Shown here: one piece after another, positions 45,923-55,488 of the stretch
Position numbering within the stretch: the stretch's first letter is position 1
Layout: each line of letters begins with the position of its first letter
Source: Methylomonas sp. AM2-LC
GTDB lineage: Bacteria; Pseudomonadota; Gammaproteobacteria; Methylococcales; Methylomonadaceae
NCBI RefSeq assembly: GCF_039904985.1
Contig: NZ_CP157005.1
Location: forward strand, 4,421,501-4,485,500
Direction: 5' to 3'
Length of the DNA: 64,000 nt
The notes under the pieces: model-generated
The model's database searches: none
What the model saw: only the letters and a program-made list of their open reading frames with translations
What the model was told of the DNA's origin: nothing
Position numbers and translations under genes: made by a program

Positions 45923-46705
45923 ATGCAACTTACGTGGAATTATATTTTTGCTAATCACGACTTGACCCAATTATTGTTGATAGCATTAGCAGGTTTATAC
46001 GCTGGCACTCAAAACACATTAGCTGGCGGCGGCTCTTTCATTACTTTCCCCGCTTTGTTATTAGCTGGATTGAATCCTTTAGCAGCCAATATCACCTCCA
46101 CTATTGCTTTATTTCCCAACCAAATTACATCAGCATTAGCTGGACGTAGATTGGCCGCTGGATCTGGAAATATCTCGCTATTGCAATTATTTTGTCTGAG
46201 CATTACGGGCGGCATTTTGGGTGCGCTGTTACTACTTAACACACCTGTCACCATTTTTGCAGGTTTAGTTCCTTGGCTGGTATTAGTTGCAACCGTTATT
46301 TTCATCTGGGGTACTTTCCGCAAAAAACCTAGCCATAAAGATCATTCGCTTCCAACTTCGGTGCTGGCCCTGATTCAGTTTTTAATTGGCATTTATGGTG
46401 GCTACTTTGGAGGAGGTATTGGCATTTTGATGCTCGCCACTTTAACCATTGCTGGCCAATCGGTTCGCGTGGCGACTGCCAGCAAAAATGTGTTGGCAGT
46501 GGCAATGAATACTTCGGCTGTTAGCTTGTTTATTTTTTCTAATCAAATTGACTGGGCTGCCGCCATAGCTTTAGCAATTGGCGGCATAGGAGGTGGATTG
46601 ACGGGTAGTTGGTTAGTGCATCGTTTACCAGAACGTGTGATGCGTGGATTTGTCATTTTGGTAGGTATTGCATTAACCGTTTGGTTGTTCTGGCGGCAGT
46701 ATTAA
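45923..46705 (+). CDS. TauE/SafE-family (TSUP) membrane permease
   Basis: A 260-residue inner-membrane protein with about eight hydrophobic helices arranged as two similar halves. Family marks are GTQNTLAGGGSFITFPALLL in the first half and GIYGGYFGGGIGILMLATLT in the second. The family exports sulfite, sulfoacetate or similar anions; substrate cannot be read from sequence. Monocistronic; a strong hairpin lies 200 bp past its stop. Confidence 0.88.
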   Translation: MQLTWNYIFANHDLTQLLLIALAGLYAGTQNTLAGGGSFITFPALLLAGLNPLAANITSTIALFPNQITSALAGRRLAAGSGNISLLQLFCLSITGGILGALLLLNTPVTIFAGLVPWLVLVATVIFIWGTFRKKPSHKDHSLPTSVLALIQFLIGIYGGYFGGGIGILMLATLTIAGQSVRVATASKNVLAVAMNTSAVSLFIFSNQIDWAAAIALAIGGIGGGLTGSWLVHRLPERVMRGFVILVGIALTVWLFWRQY

Positions 46706-46904
46706 TTTATCTTCGGTTAAGCTAGGGATTAATACGGTGCTTAATCCCTAGCCACACTTTAACCAGTTATCAAATTTGTTACGCCATTTGTTCTTAATAT
46801 TAATCCTTTCGTGACTTCTCGCCAGAAAATGACCGCTTATCTGTTGACAAGGCTTTCCTGATGGGTATCGAAGAATTCAGGATGTAAGGGCTTTTTCATC
46901 TACG

Positions 46905-46939
46905 GTCTATGTTCCAAGCGGAATAATTGGAACATAGAC
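46905..46939. terminator. hairpin between convergent genes
   Basis: GTCTATGTTCCAA (46905-46917) and its complement TTGGAACATAGAC (46927-46939), with a 9-nt loop. A partly matching GGCTTTTTC / AAAAAGC pair lies outside the stem. It lies between the permease gene and the lipoprotein gene on opposite strands. Possible bidirectional terminator. Confidence 0.6.
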
Positions 46940-46987
46940 TAAAAAGCTTTCGTTATAATTAAGGATATGAGTTTATTTTTATTCAAC

Positions 46988-47755
46988 TTAGTTTTTGGCT
47001 TCTTCAATTTCTTTAAAATCTCGGTAGTTGATAGAGATTTTTAACCCAGCAAAACGTCCTGACATTTTAATTAATTCGTGTGAGCTCTTGTCAAAAGTAA
47101 GCCTAACTTCGCTGATTGCTCGCTCTTCATAACCTTCTTCAATTTCTTTGGCATCTAAACGAAACTTGTAGAAATAAATCTCCTGCAAGGGTTCGTCGGT
47201 AATTTCCAAAGGATCGCCTAAGTGCTTTATCACTGCAGATTTTTTGGGCAAATCAGCAGAAATTTTTTCCATGAATTCTGCTTTTGCTTTTAATTGCTGT
47301 TTTTCTTCATTAATTTCGGCTCCGCCTAGAGAACGAAATGAAGCTTCCAGGAATGCGGGAGGGGCAATCTGTAAAAATAAGGGTGAAAATGTCCAGTCCG
47401 TAATTTTATCGAGTTTATTAAAGCGTAAATCGAAGAAAAAATGAATTTCCGGTGTGATGACTTTATTTTCTAAATCGACCTTACGAAACAGATAGTGCCA
47501 CAATTTTCCATCTGTATTGAGTTCTTCGTTGCTGGCATGTAACTTGGCCAACGATACAAAATCTTCGCTTAGCAGCTTAGGATTTTTAAAATGCACAGTG
47601 AAATCATCTTTTGCCACTATCGAGAAATTACGATCAAACTCATCCATTTGCAGATAGGTTTGATAGGCTCGCATCCAGTATAGACATCCGGTTAAAGTAC
47701 TGAGCATAGCAAAAATCAAAAACAGTCTTATAAACCGGTTTAATTTTTTATACAT
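46988..47755 (-). CDS. putative lipoprotein
   Basis: A 255-residue protein. ATG 47755 is chosen: GAGG lies six bases upstream. The N-terminal hydrophobic helix ends in a lipobox MLSTLTGC, so the mature protein should be lipid-anchored in the envelope. The rest is a soluble domain of charged and aromatic residues (VHFKNPKLLSEDFVS, DPLEITDEPLQEIYFYKFRL, GRFAGLKISINYRDF). I do not know the family. It starts 8 bp after the hslO stop, so it is probably in one operon with it. Confidence 0.7.
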   Translation of the reverse strand: MYKKLNRFIRLFLIFAMLSTLTGCLYWMRAYQTYLQMDEFDRNFSIVAKDDFTVHFKNPKLLSEDFVSLAKLHASNEELNTDGKLWHYLFRKVDLENKVITPEIHFFFDLRFNKLDKITDWTFSPLFLQIAPPAFLEASFRSLGGAEINEEKQQLKAKAEFMEKISADLPKKSAVIKHLGDPLEITDEPLQEIYFYKFRLDAKEIEEGYEERAISEVRLTFDKSSHELIKMSGRFAGLKISINYRDFKEIEEAKN

Positions 47756-47763
47756 TGTCATCC

Positions 47764-48645
47764 TCAATGGCAAGTGGGTGGAAAACTATTATCATTTTTT
47801 AATGGATTGGTTAGGAGATCTTCAACATCAATTTTATCAAAGTGATACTGGGCACCACAGAACTGACAATCCACTTCTACGGTCTGGCGTTCTGCCAAAA
47901 TACTTTCTAGCTCTGCTCTGCCTAGGGTTAATAAAGTACCACTGATTTTGGACCTAGAACAACCACATTTAAACTCCACGGCTTCTGGCTGATAAACGAC
48001 AACCTTTTCCTGATTAAACAACCGATGCAGTAATTCTTCACAATCCAGGTGCAAAAGCTCTTCTGATGTTATGGTGCTTGCCAAGGTTTCAAGGTGTTCC
48101 CAGGCCAATTTATCCTGTGAATCTCCGGGCAATACTTGCAGAAATAATCCTGCGGCATGGGTTTTATTAGCCACCAACCATAAGCAGGTATCTAATTGTT
48201 CGGATTGATTGAAATAGACTTTTAGTACCTCAGCTAAACTATCGTGCTCTATACCCACTATTCCTTGGTAAGGATCGGCATTTTCTGTTTCTACGGTAAT
48301 GACCAATCGTCCGCCCTCCCCTAACATTGCTTTTAGATTATCTGCGACAACCGAGGTTTCGCTACGCACCAGACCTCGGATTTTGCGGTCGTGACTGGAT
48401 TGTGCTACCAACGCTCTTAATTCGCCACTGCCTTGTAGCTGCATAATCAGAGTACCATTAAATTTAATAGTGGCCGACAACAAGACCACGGCCGCCAAAG
48501 CTTCTCCCAATTGAGTTTCCACGCCATCACTGGCCAAAATTTGATATTGCTTGGCCTGTTGCCAACTATCTTGCAAGCGTACCCATTCGCCTCGCACACC
48601 CTGATCTGCAAATAAAAACCGGATAAGACAATCTTGTTGTTTCAT
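47764..48645 (-). CDS. hslO: Hsp33 redox-regulated chaperone
   Basis: A 293-residue cytoplasmic holdase that is switched on by oxidation. The N-terminal substrate-binding fold spans about 1-220 (GVRGEWVRL, GEALAAVVLLSATIKFNGTL). The C-terminal zinc switch has four Cys as CGC and CQFC (residues about 240-275), which bind zinc when reduced. Divergent to msrA, another oxidative-stress gene, with 78 bp between the two start codons, so common control is plausible. Confidence 0.94.
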   Translation of the reverse strand: MKQQDCLIRFLFADQGVRGEWVRLQDSWQQAKQYQILASDGVETQLGEALAAVVLLSATIKFNGTLIMQLQGSGELRALVAQSSHDRKIRGLVRSETSVVADNLKAMLGEGGRLVITVETENADPYQGIVGIEHDSLAEVLKVYFNQSEQLDTCLWLVANKTHAAGLFLQVLPGDSQDKLAWEHLETLASTITSEELLHLDCEELLHRLFNQEKVVVYQPEAVEFKCGCSRSKISGTLLTLGRAELESILAERQTVEVDCQFCGAQYHFDKIDVEDLLTNPLKNDNSFPPTCH

Positions 48646-48723
48646 ATAAATTTGATGACTAGTTCAACCTAAATGAGGATTATAATCTTCTGCAACCTAT
48701 CATTCGACCCTGGTTATGCAATT

Positions 48724-49356
48724 ATGAGTTTTATATTTAAAAAAACTACCTTAGTCAGTGCAGAAAATGCGTTACCAGGCCGTCTGGAAGCCATGCATAC
48801 CAATACACTGCATTACGTCAACGGTCATTGTATCCTGCCGCCTTTCCCATCTCATCTGCAACAAGCAGTACTGGGCATGGGTTGTTTTTGGGGTGCAGAA
48901 CGAAAGTTTTGGCAATTGACTGGCGTATATAGCACTGCTGTGGGCTACAGTGGCGGATTTACCCCCAACCCAAGCTATCAGGAAGTGTGTAGCGGTATGA
49001 CCGCCCATGCAGAAGTTGTACTAGTGATATTTGACCCTAATTTAATACGCTATGAAGATCTACTTGCCTTGTTCTGGGAGTCTCATAACCCTACGCAAGG
49101 CATGCGCCAAGGTAATGATGTTGGCACCCAGTATCGCTCGTGTATATTTACATTTGATGCCGATCAGCAATCTATAGCCGAACAAAGTAAACAACGTTAT
49201 CAAACCGAACTGAGTTTGTCTGGCTTACCCCCCATCACCACAGACATTGCTCCAGCACAGACCTTTTATTATGCCGAGGATGATCACCAACAATATCTGG
49301 CCAAAAACCCACAAGGATATTGTGGATTGGGAGGATTAGGGGTTCCGTTTAAATAG
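48724..49356 (+). CDS. msrA: peptide methionine sulfoxide reductase MsrA
   Basis: A 210-residue enzyme that reduces methionine-S-sulfoxide in proteins. The start [20 protein letters not shown] matches the long enterobacterial-type N-terminus. The catalytic motif is [11 protein letters not shown] (nucleophile Cys), with [25 protein letters not shown] and QYRSCIF following. A C-terminal Cys in GYCGLGG can act as resolving residue. The divergent hslO gene suggests a small oxidative-damage locus. Confidence 0.95.
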   Translation: MSFIFKKTTLVSAENALPGRLEAMHTNTLHYVNGHCILPPFPSHLQQAVLGMGCFWGAERKFWQLTGVYSTAVGYSGGFTPNPSYQEVCSGMTAHAEVVLVIFDPNLIRYEDLLALFWESHNPTQGMRQGNDVGTQYRSCIFTFDADQQSIAEQSKQRYQTELSLSGLPPITTDIAPAQTFYYAEDDHQQYLAKNPQGYCGLGGLGVPFK

Positions 49357-49511
49357 GTGTTGGGTGCTTCCACACGCATGCGGAGTAAACAGTGCCATTG
49401 GTATTGGATAGAAATACCGTTAACACTGGTTTAAGCTGAGGCTTTTATTGCAAAATAACTCTATTTCGATTATTATTTCCGCTCTTCGGCCTAGCCCGAA
49501 CGACATAATAT

Positions 49512-49599
49512 GGAGAGGTGGCCGAGTGGTCGATGGCGCACGCCTGGAAAGTGTGTATACGGCAACGTATCAAGGGTTCGAATCCCTTCCTCTCCGCCA
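49512..49599 (+). tRNA. tRNA-Ser (GGA)
   Basis: 88 nt with encoded CCA. Acceptor GGAGAGG pairs with CCTCTCC, the anticodon loop is CTGGAAA (anticodon GGA), and a long variable arm (TATACGGCAACGTATC) typical of serine tRNAs and a TTCGAAT T-loop are present. Confidence 0.97.
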
Positions 49600-49768
49600 C
49601 AAACTATAAGCAATTGATAATTAATAGAAAAACATCAAACACGAAAGACACCGTTGTAACGACTTTACTCGCGTTTACAAACCGTCACAAACAGATTTAA
49701 GCTATTGATTTATTTTAAAATTTTAACCATCAAGAACAATCCTATTCTTACACTTTAAAAGCATCACT

Positions 49769-50851
49769 TTAAAAGTGCAACACCTGCCTTTTTGCTCCCC
49801 AATTGCCCGCTTGTGCTTTGAAAACTCCTGCGCATTGACAGCCACAAAACCGACAGTTACTGGCACTATCCAGATTCCACACTAATAATTCATAACCCTC
49901 TCGAACAATTAATGGATTTCTGCAATGGTGACAATAGGTACTACCAGCCATGGTGTCTTTAATGTTACCAACATAAGCGTAATGGACACCGTTTTTTAGC
50001 GCAATGCTACGCGCCATAAGCAATGAAGAGGCGGGTGTGCGGGGTTTATCCATCATTTTCCAATCAGGATGAAATGCGGTGAAATGCATAGGCACATCTG
50101 GACCCAAATTTTCCACTACCCATTGTGTCATGGCTTCCAGCTCTGCTTGGCTATCGTTCTCGCCGGGAATAATTAGCGTGGTAAGCTCCAGCCACACTTG
50201 CGTTTCATGCTTTAGATACAGAAGAGTTTCCAGTACCGGCTGTAAGTGGCTGCCAGTAATTTTATGATAAAACGTTTCGCTGAAAGATTTTAGATCAACA
50301 TTGGCGGCATCCATCCATTGATAAAACTCCATACGTGGATCGTTACAAACATAACCGGCAGTAACGGCAACGGACTTTAACCCCTGCTCTCGTGCTGCTT
50401 TTGCGGTATCTATAGCATATTCATGAAACACGACTGGATCATTATAAGTATATGCCACACTACTGCAACCATGAGCCACTGCAGCCTCAACAATAGCCAG
50501 CGGAGAAGCCTGACTCATTAGTTTGTCCATATCCCTGGATTTACTGATATCCCAATTTTGACAAAACTTGCAAGCCAAATTGCACCCGGCTGTGCCGAAA
50601 GATAATACGGCTGTACCCGGCAAAAATTGATTCAGTGGTTTTTTTTCAATTGGCTCAATCACGAAGCCGCTAGAACGACCATAACTGGTCAACACAATTT
50701 GCTGTTTCAGGTTCTGTCGAACAAAACATAATCCGCGCTGGCCTTCTCGCAGCTTACAAAAACGAGGGCATAGATCACATTGAACCTGTTCTTGATCCAA
50801 GGTGTGCCAGTAACGGGTGCTCACAATATTTTCGCTGATTGCGTTTATCAT
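49769..50851 (-). CDS. amrS: AmmeMemoRadiSam system radical SAM enzyme
   Basis: A 360-residue radical SAM protein. ATG 50851 has GGAG eight bases upstream. The cluster motif CNLACKFC (CxxxCxxC) lies near residue 90; an extra N-terminal Cys set CDLCPRFCKL and C-terminal Cys pairs (CHHC and CRFCGC) may bind further metal. This family resembles pyruvate-formate-lyase activating enzymes and always travels with AmrA and AmrB, encoded divergently next door. The reaction of the system is not established as far as I know. Confidence 0.9.
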   Translation of the reverse strand: MINAISENIVSTRYWHTLDQEQVQCDLCPRFCKLREGQRGLCFVRQNLKQQIVLTSYGRSSGFVIEPIEKKPLNQFLPGTAVLSFGTAGCNLACKFCQNWDISKSRDMDKLMSQASPLAIVEAAVAHGCSSVAYTYNDPVVFHEYAIDTAKAAREQGLKSVAVTAGYVCNDPRMEFYQWMDAANVDLKSFSETFYHKITGSHLQPVLETLLYLKHETQVWLELTTLIIPGENDSQAELEAMTQWVVENLGPDVPMHFTAFHPDWKMMDKPRTPASSLLMARSIALKNGVHYAYVGNIKDTMAGSTYCHHCRNPLIVREGYELLVWNLDSASNCRFCGCQCAGVFKAQAGNWGAKRQVLHF

Positions 50852-50993
50852 GTCTTTGCTCCAGGTAGCACTCAAACATTTCAAGCCAAGCTTTAAATTG
50901 AAGAAATGCGCCCTTATTACTATACACTAGAGACACTGCAAATTTAATGTATTAATCGTTTCATAAGTTCCACTCAACGATAGGAGCCTTGCT

Positions 50994-51773
50994 ATGAATA
51001 GAAAACCCGCAGTGGCAGGGATTTTTTATCCTGCCGAACCTCTACTTCTAAAGAAAACTATTGACGATTATCTAGCAGGGGCCACCAAACACGGAAAAGC
51101 TCCCAAGGCTATGATAGTTCCACATGCTGGATACATCTATTCGGGTTCAATCGCTGCTTCTGCATATGCTCGACTTATACCTGCTGGCAATAGCATTTCG
51201 CGCGTTGTACTGATTGGGCCATCACATCGAGTTGCTTTCCCTGGACTTGCTATTAGCAACACGAGTGCTTATTCCACACCACTGGGCGAGGTTATTCTGG
51301 ATACATCAGCCATTGCCACGCTGGATCGGTTACCTTTTGTAAACTATATAGAACAGGCTCATCTTTTAGAACACAGTCTAGAAGTGCATATCCCTTTTTT
51401 GCAAAGTGTGTTGCCAAACTTTAGCCTAATACCTATTGTTACCGGAGATGCAAGCATTGATCAGGTTTGTGAAGTATTGGAATTGCTGTGGGGAGGTGAT
51501 GAAACCTTGCTGGTGATTAGCTCTGATTTGAGTCACTATCATGATTATGCGACCGCCCAGCAAATAGACCAAACGACCAGCCGCTTAATTGAAGATTGCC
51601 AATATGAAATTCTGACGTCAGAAAATGCTTGCGGTCAACTGCCCATTAGTGGATTATTAAAATTATTGGCCAAAAAATCATTAGCCATAGAAACGATTGA
51701 CCTTAGAAACTCTGGCGATACTGCCGGCGATAAACAGCGAGTAGTGGGGTACGGTGCCTTTGTCGTTAATTAA
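50994..51773 (+). CDS. amrB: AmmeMemoRadiSam system protein B (Memo family)
   Basis: A 259-residue Memo-like protein, of a fold related to extradiol dioxygenases. Visible family marks are KAMIVPHAGYIYSGSIAA, LIGPSHRVAFPG, EHSLEVHIPFLQ and ISSDLSHYHDY, with His residues that bind metal in Memo. A good ribosome site (GGAGCC) precedes ATG. Its stop overlaps amrA by 20 bp. Confidence 0.92.
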   Translation: MNRKPAVAGIFYPAEPLLLKKTIDDYLAGATKHGKAPKAMIVPHAGYIYSGSIAASAYARLIPAGNSISRVVLIGPSHRVAFPGLAISNTSAYSTPLGEVILDTSAIATLDRLPFVNYIEQAHLLEHSLEVHIPFLQSVLPNFSLIPIVTGDASIDQVCEVLELLWGGDETLLVISSDLSHYHDYATAQQIDQTTSRLIEDCQYEILTSENACGQLPISGLLKLLAKKSLAIETIDLRNSGDTAGDKQRVVGYGAFVVN

Positions 51774-52344
51774 AACACATGCTCAGCAGCTTTTATGTTT
51801 GGCGCGGGATGCAATCAGTTACGGTTTAAAAACTGGAAATAAATTACAAATTAACTTGCATGATTATCCGGTTGAATTTGCACAACCGCGTGCAACTTTT
51901 GTAACACTGCATTGCCATCAGGAATTACGAGGCTGCATCGGTAGATTACAAGCAACTAGGCCTTTGGCGTTGGATGTAGTCGAAAACGCTTACGCTGCGG
52001 CTTTTTGTGACCGGCGATTTCCACCTTTAGAAGAGCACGAATTTAACGATCTTGATCTACACATTTCTTTACTCTCTAGCCCCGAAAAAATAGATTTTGT
52101 TTCAGAACAGGATCTTATAAATCAGTTACGCCCGCATATTGATGGATTAATATTGGAACTAGGTTCACGACAAGCCACTTTTTTGCCATCAGTATGGGAG
52201 TCACTTGCCAACGGCCAAGAGTTTCTGCAACATCTAAAACTTAAAGCGGGGCTTGATATGGACTTTTGGTCCGATAACATCTGTGCCTATCGATATAGCG
52301 TTGAATCAATTCCTAACAGCGGTGAAGAACATGGAACCGAGTAA
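51754..52344 (+). CDS. amrA: AmmeMemoRadiSam system protein A (AMMECR1 family)
   Basis: A 196-residue AMMECR1-domain protein starting at GTG 51754 (or TTG 51760). The family hexapeptide LRGCIG is in HQELRGCIGRLQATRPL, with the later AFCDRRFPPLEEHEF and LELGSRQATFLPSVW segments. It overlaps amrB by 20 bp and the DUF2905 gene by 14 bp, showing tight coupling. Biochemical role unknown; the conserved Cys in LRGCIG may be reactive. Confidence 0.92.
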   Translation: MPLSLIKTHAQQLLCLARDAISYGLKTGNKLQINLHDYPVEFAQPRATFVTLHCHQELRGCIGRLQATRPLALDVVENAYAAAFCDRRFPPLEEHEFNDLDLHISLLSSPEKIDFVSEQDLINQLRPHIDGLILELGSRQATFLPSVWESLANGQEFLQHLKLKAGLDMDFWSDNICAYRYSVESIPNSGEEHGTE

Positions 52345-52546
52345 AATTTTAGTTACTTTGGGTAGTGTAATCCTGTTGACTGGTTTAGTTTTGACCTATC
52401 TACCCTGGTTATTAAACTGGTTTGGAAAACTACCTGGGGATATTAAAATTCAGAATGAGCATAGTTTTATTTTTATCCCCATCACCTCCATGTTGATAGT
52501 GAGTTTAGTATTAACGGTTATTGTTAATTTATTTTTTCGTAAATAA
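52331..52546 (+). CDS. DUF2905 small membrane protein
   Basis: A 71-residue protein with two membrane helices (ILVTLGSVILLTGLVLTYLP and the C-terminal FIFIPITSMLIVSLVLTVIV). The centre WFGKLPGDIKIQNEH is the family's conserved loop. It overlaps amrA by 14 bp, so it is part of the same operon. The function of the family is unknown. Confidence 0.88.
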   Translation: MEPSKILVTLGSVILLTGLVLTYLPWLLNWFGKLPGDIKIQNEHSFIFIPITSMLIVSLVLTVIVNLFFRK

Positions 52547-52601
52547 CAATCTCTAGCTTTTTGCATATTTTGCACAGCACTGGTTTTGTACAACTGTCTT
52601 T

Positions 52602-52624
52602 CTGGCAGAGATTAACTCTGCCAG
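52602..52624. terminator. terminator between DUF2905 and ftsH
   Basis: CTGGCAGAG and CTCTGCCAG form a 9-bp perfect stem with a 5-nt loop between the convergent genes. Only short T runs flank it (GCTTTGATTT on the plus strand). Confidence 0.7.
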
Positions 52625-52640
52625 GCTTTGATTTCTATCT

Positions 52641-54539
52641 TTAAGATAACACAACCGTTGTTTCGCCACTGACAGGTGTCTGAATTTCTTCAACACTGGC
52701 CACTTCCTCCGACACTTTTTCCTCAATCACTTCAGGTTCTGGGGGTGCTAGTTTTTGGCCTTGCATTAACAGGTCAATCTGATATTTATCGATGGTTTCC
52801 CATTCCAGCAGCGCATGGGCCATATTATGCAAAATCTCGATATTGTCTTTGAGTATGGTTTCTGCACGCTGATAATTGCTGTCTATCACCTGACGGATTT
52901 CTTCGTCTATCATATTTGACATCTGTTCTGACATAGGTTTGGCTTGCGGGCCCATATAACTGCCTTCGCTATCGCCATAATCCATAGGTCCCAATCGATC
53001 AGACAAGCCCCATTTGGTGACCATATTGCGTGCCAATTGCGTGGCGCGCATGATGTCGTTGGATGCGCCTGTGGTCACTTTGTTTTTGCCATAGATCAGC
53101 GCTTCGGCTACCCGGCCACCAAACAGACTGGAAATTTGGCCTTCCAGTTTGTCTTTATTGGCACTGTACTGGTCACGCTCCGGCAGGAACATGGTAATAC
53201 CCAAGGCACCACCACGCGGCATGATGCTGACTTTATACACCGGGTCGTGTTCGGGAACATTTCGACCCACGATAGCGTGACCGGCTTCGTGGTAGGCGGT
53301 CATTAATAAATCTTCACGACTCATGACCATGGTGCGTTTTTCGGCACCCATAATCATTTTGTCGCGGGCTTTATCCAAATCGTGCATGGTTACTACGCGC
53401 TGATTTTTGCGGGCGGCAAACAAAGCGCCTTCGTTGATCAGATTAGCCAGTTCCGCACCGGAAAAGCCAGGTGTGCCACGTGCCAAGTCGTTAATATTCA
53501 CATCGTCGGCCAGTGGCACTTTATCGCCATGCACTTTCAGTATTTGTTCACGACCTTTAATGTCGGGTAATCCCACTTGTACCTGCCGATCAAAACGGCC
53601 TGGGCGTAGTAAGGCTTTGTCCAATACATCGGCTCGGTTGGTGGCGGCAATAACAATAATGCCTTCGTTACCGCTAAAGCCGTCCATCTCGACGAGCAAT
53701 TGATTTAGGGTTTGTTCGCGTTCGTCGTTTCCGCCACCCATACCACTGGCGCCACGTTGCCGACCCACGGCATCAATTTCATCGATAAAAATAATGCACG
53801 GTGCGCGTTTTTTGGCTTGTTCAAACATATCCCGCACCCGCGAGGCACCCACACCGACAAACATTTCTACAAAATCCGAGCCGGAGATTGAAAAGAATGG
53901 TACCCCCGCTTCACCCGCTATAGCACGAGCCAGCAAAGTTTTACCGGTACCGGGAGGCCCCACCATTAACACGCCGCGTGGAATTTTGCCGCCCAATACT
54001 TCATATTTACCGGGATCTTTCAGGAAATCGACCATTTCGACGACATCTTGTTTGGCCTCTTCCACACCGGCTACATCTTTGAAACGCACTTTAACCTGAT
54101 CTTCGGCCATGAGTTTGGCGCGGCTTTTTCCAAAGCTGTTTTGGCCGCCACCCCCCATCATTTGCTGCTTGCGCATAAAATAAACCAATACTGCAATTAA
54201 CAGTAAGGTAGGAGCCCAGGAAATAATAATCGCCATCAGAGTAGATTGCTGTTGCGGTTTTTCTACCTTGATCTTGACGCCAAACTCCAGAAGCTCATCT
54301 ATCAGACGTGCGTCATTAGGATTATAGGTGGAAAAACGTGTGCCGTTTTGACGACGACCATCCACATAATTGCCATCGATTATTACTTCGGTAACGACTT
54401 TATTGCGTACATCCTCAATAAAATCTGAATAGGAAATCTCATAATGAGGATCATAATCGGGTAAAGAACGGTTTAGCACCGTATAAATACCCATTACCAC
54501 CGCAAGTATGATAATCAGAATGGTGAATATTTTTTTCAT
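52641..54539 (-). CDS. ftsH: ATP-dependent zinc metalloprotease FtsH
   Basis: A 632-residue inner-membrane AAA protease that degrades unfolded membrane proteins and regulators. Two membrane helices lie at about 3-23 and 107-127. The AAA domain has Walker A GPPGTGKT, the pore loop in [20 protein letters not shown], Walker [13 protein letters not shown] and second-region RPGRFDRQV. The protease has the zinc motif HEAGH. All motifs are intact. It lies downstream of hflK-hflC, which form the complex that controls it in E. coli; here the three genes follow one another on one strand with 82 bp before ftsH. Confidence 0.97.
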   Translation of the reverse strand: MKKIFTILIIILAVVMGIYTVLNRSLPDYDPHYEISYSDFIEDVRNKVVTEVIIDGNYVDGRRQNGTRFSTYNPNDARLIDELLEFGVKIKVEKPQQQSTLMAIIISWAPTLLLIAVLVYFMRKQQMMGGGGQNSFGKSRAKLMAEDQVKVRFKDVAGVEEAKQDVVEMVDFLKDPGKYEVLGGKIPRGVLMVGPPGTGKTLLARAIAGEAGVPFFSISGSDFVEMFVGVGASRVRDMFEQAKKRAPCIIFIDEIDAVGRQRGASGMGGGNDEREQTLNQLLVEMDGFSGNEGIIVIAATNRADVLDKALLRPGRFDRQVQVGLPDIKGREQILKVHGDKVPLADDVNINDLARGTPGFSGAELANLINEGALFAARKNQRVVTMHDLDKARDKMIMGAEKRTMVMSREDLLMTAYHEAGHAIVGRNVPEHDPVYKVSIMPRGGALGITMFLPERDQYSANKDKLEGQISSLFGGRVAEALIYGKNKVTTGASNDIMRATQLARNMVTKWGLSDRLGPMDYGDSEGSYMGPQAKPMSEQMSNMIDEEIRQVIDSNYQRAETILKDNIEILHNMAHALLEWETIDKYQIDLLMQGQKLAPPEPEVIEEKVSEEVASVEEIQTPVSGETTVVLS

Positions 54540-54621
54540 AGCACTGCGCTCCTAATAGAACAGCGGTGAATTAAGACTATAAATTCTGAACGATTAGCTT
54601 GAAATTGGTCAGTCATTACAG

Positions 54622-55488
54622 CTATTTTTCACTATTATAGTATTTAAAAAAGTCCGAATCGGGTTTTAACACCAAGGTATCGTCGGTTTTTTCAAAAGCG
54701 GTTTGGTAAGCCAGCAAGCTTCGATAAAACGCATAGAACTCAGGGTTTTTTCCGTAGCTTTTCGCATAAATTTCAGCCGATTGCGCATCGCCATGTCCTC
54801 GCACATTCTCGGCATCGCGTTGTGCATTGGCAAGTAACACTTGTCTTTGCTTATCCGCTTCAGCACTGATTAATTCGGCTTGTTCTGCACCTTGCGAACG
54901 AAACTCCCGCGCTACCCGTTCACGTTCAGCACGCATACGTTGAAATACCGAACTGCTCACTTCAGGTGGCAAATCTATACGTTTGATACGAATATCGATC
55001 ATTTCTATACCAAATTTCTCTGCTACGGGTGATAGTTTGTCCATCAGCGTTTTACGCAGTTCGCTACGATCTTCAGAAATGAGCTGTTTAATGGTGCGCA
55101 AACCAAATTCACCGCGTATGGCGTCTTTCATGATTTGTTCCAGACGCAGATTGGCCTGATATTCATCACCGCCAACCGTGGTATAAAAAAGACCCACATC
55201 ACCAATCCGCCATTTGGCGAACGAGTCGACAATAACATTTTTCTTTTCGGAGGTAAGAAAACGCTCGGACTTGGTGTCCAAGGTCAGTACACGCGCATCA
55301 AAGGTTTTAATTTTATTGATAATCGGCATTTTAAAATGAATACCGGGCGCATAATCAGTACTCACTAACTTGCCTAACTGGAACACAATGGCTTTTTCAT
55401 TTTGTTCCACATAAAAAACCGATAAGTAACCTAAAATCAACACGCCGAAACTAACGGGTAATAGCTGATATAATTTTTTAGTACTCAT
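54622..55488 (-). CDS. hflC: HflC, FtsH modulator (SPFH family)
   Basis: A 288-residue membrane-anchored band-7 protein. The N-terminal helix is at about 10-25, followed by the SPFH domain (FYVEQNEKAIVFQLGKLVST) with IDIRIKRIDLPPEVSSSVFQ and a long helical region (MRAERERVAREFRSQGAEQA). It forms a periplasmic cage with HflK around FtsH. The start overlaps the hflK stop by 4 bp (ATGA). Confidence 0.95.
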   Translation of the reverse strand: MSTKKLYQLLPVSFGVLILGYLSVFYVEQNEKAIVFQLGKLVSTDYAPGIHFKMPIINKIKTFDARVLTLDTKSERFLTSEKKNVIVDSFAKWRIGDVGLFYTTVGGDEYQANLRLEQIMKDAIRGEFGLRTIKQLISEDRSELRKTLMDKLSPVAEKFGIEMIDIRIKRIDLPPEVSSSVFQRMRAERERVAREFRSQGAEQAELISAEADKQRQVLLANAQRDAENVRGHGDAQSAEIYAKSYGKNPEFYAFYRSLLAYQTAFEKTDDTLVLKPDSDFFKYYNSEK

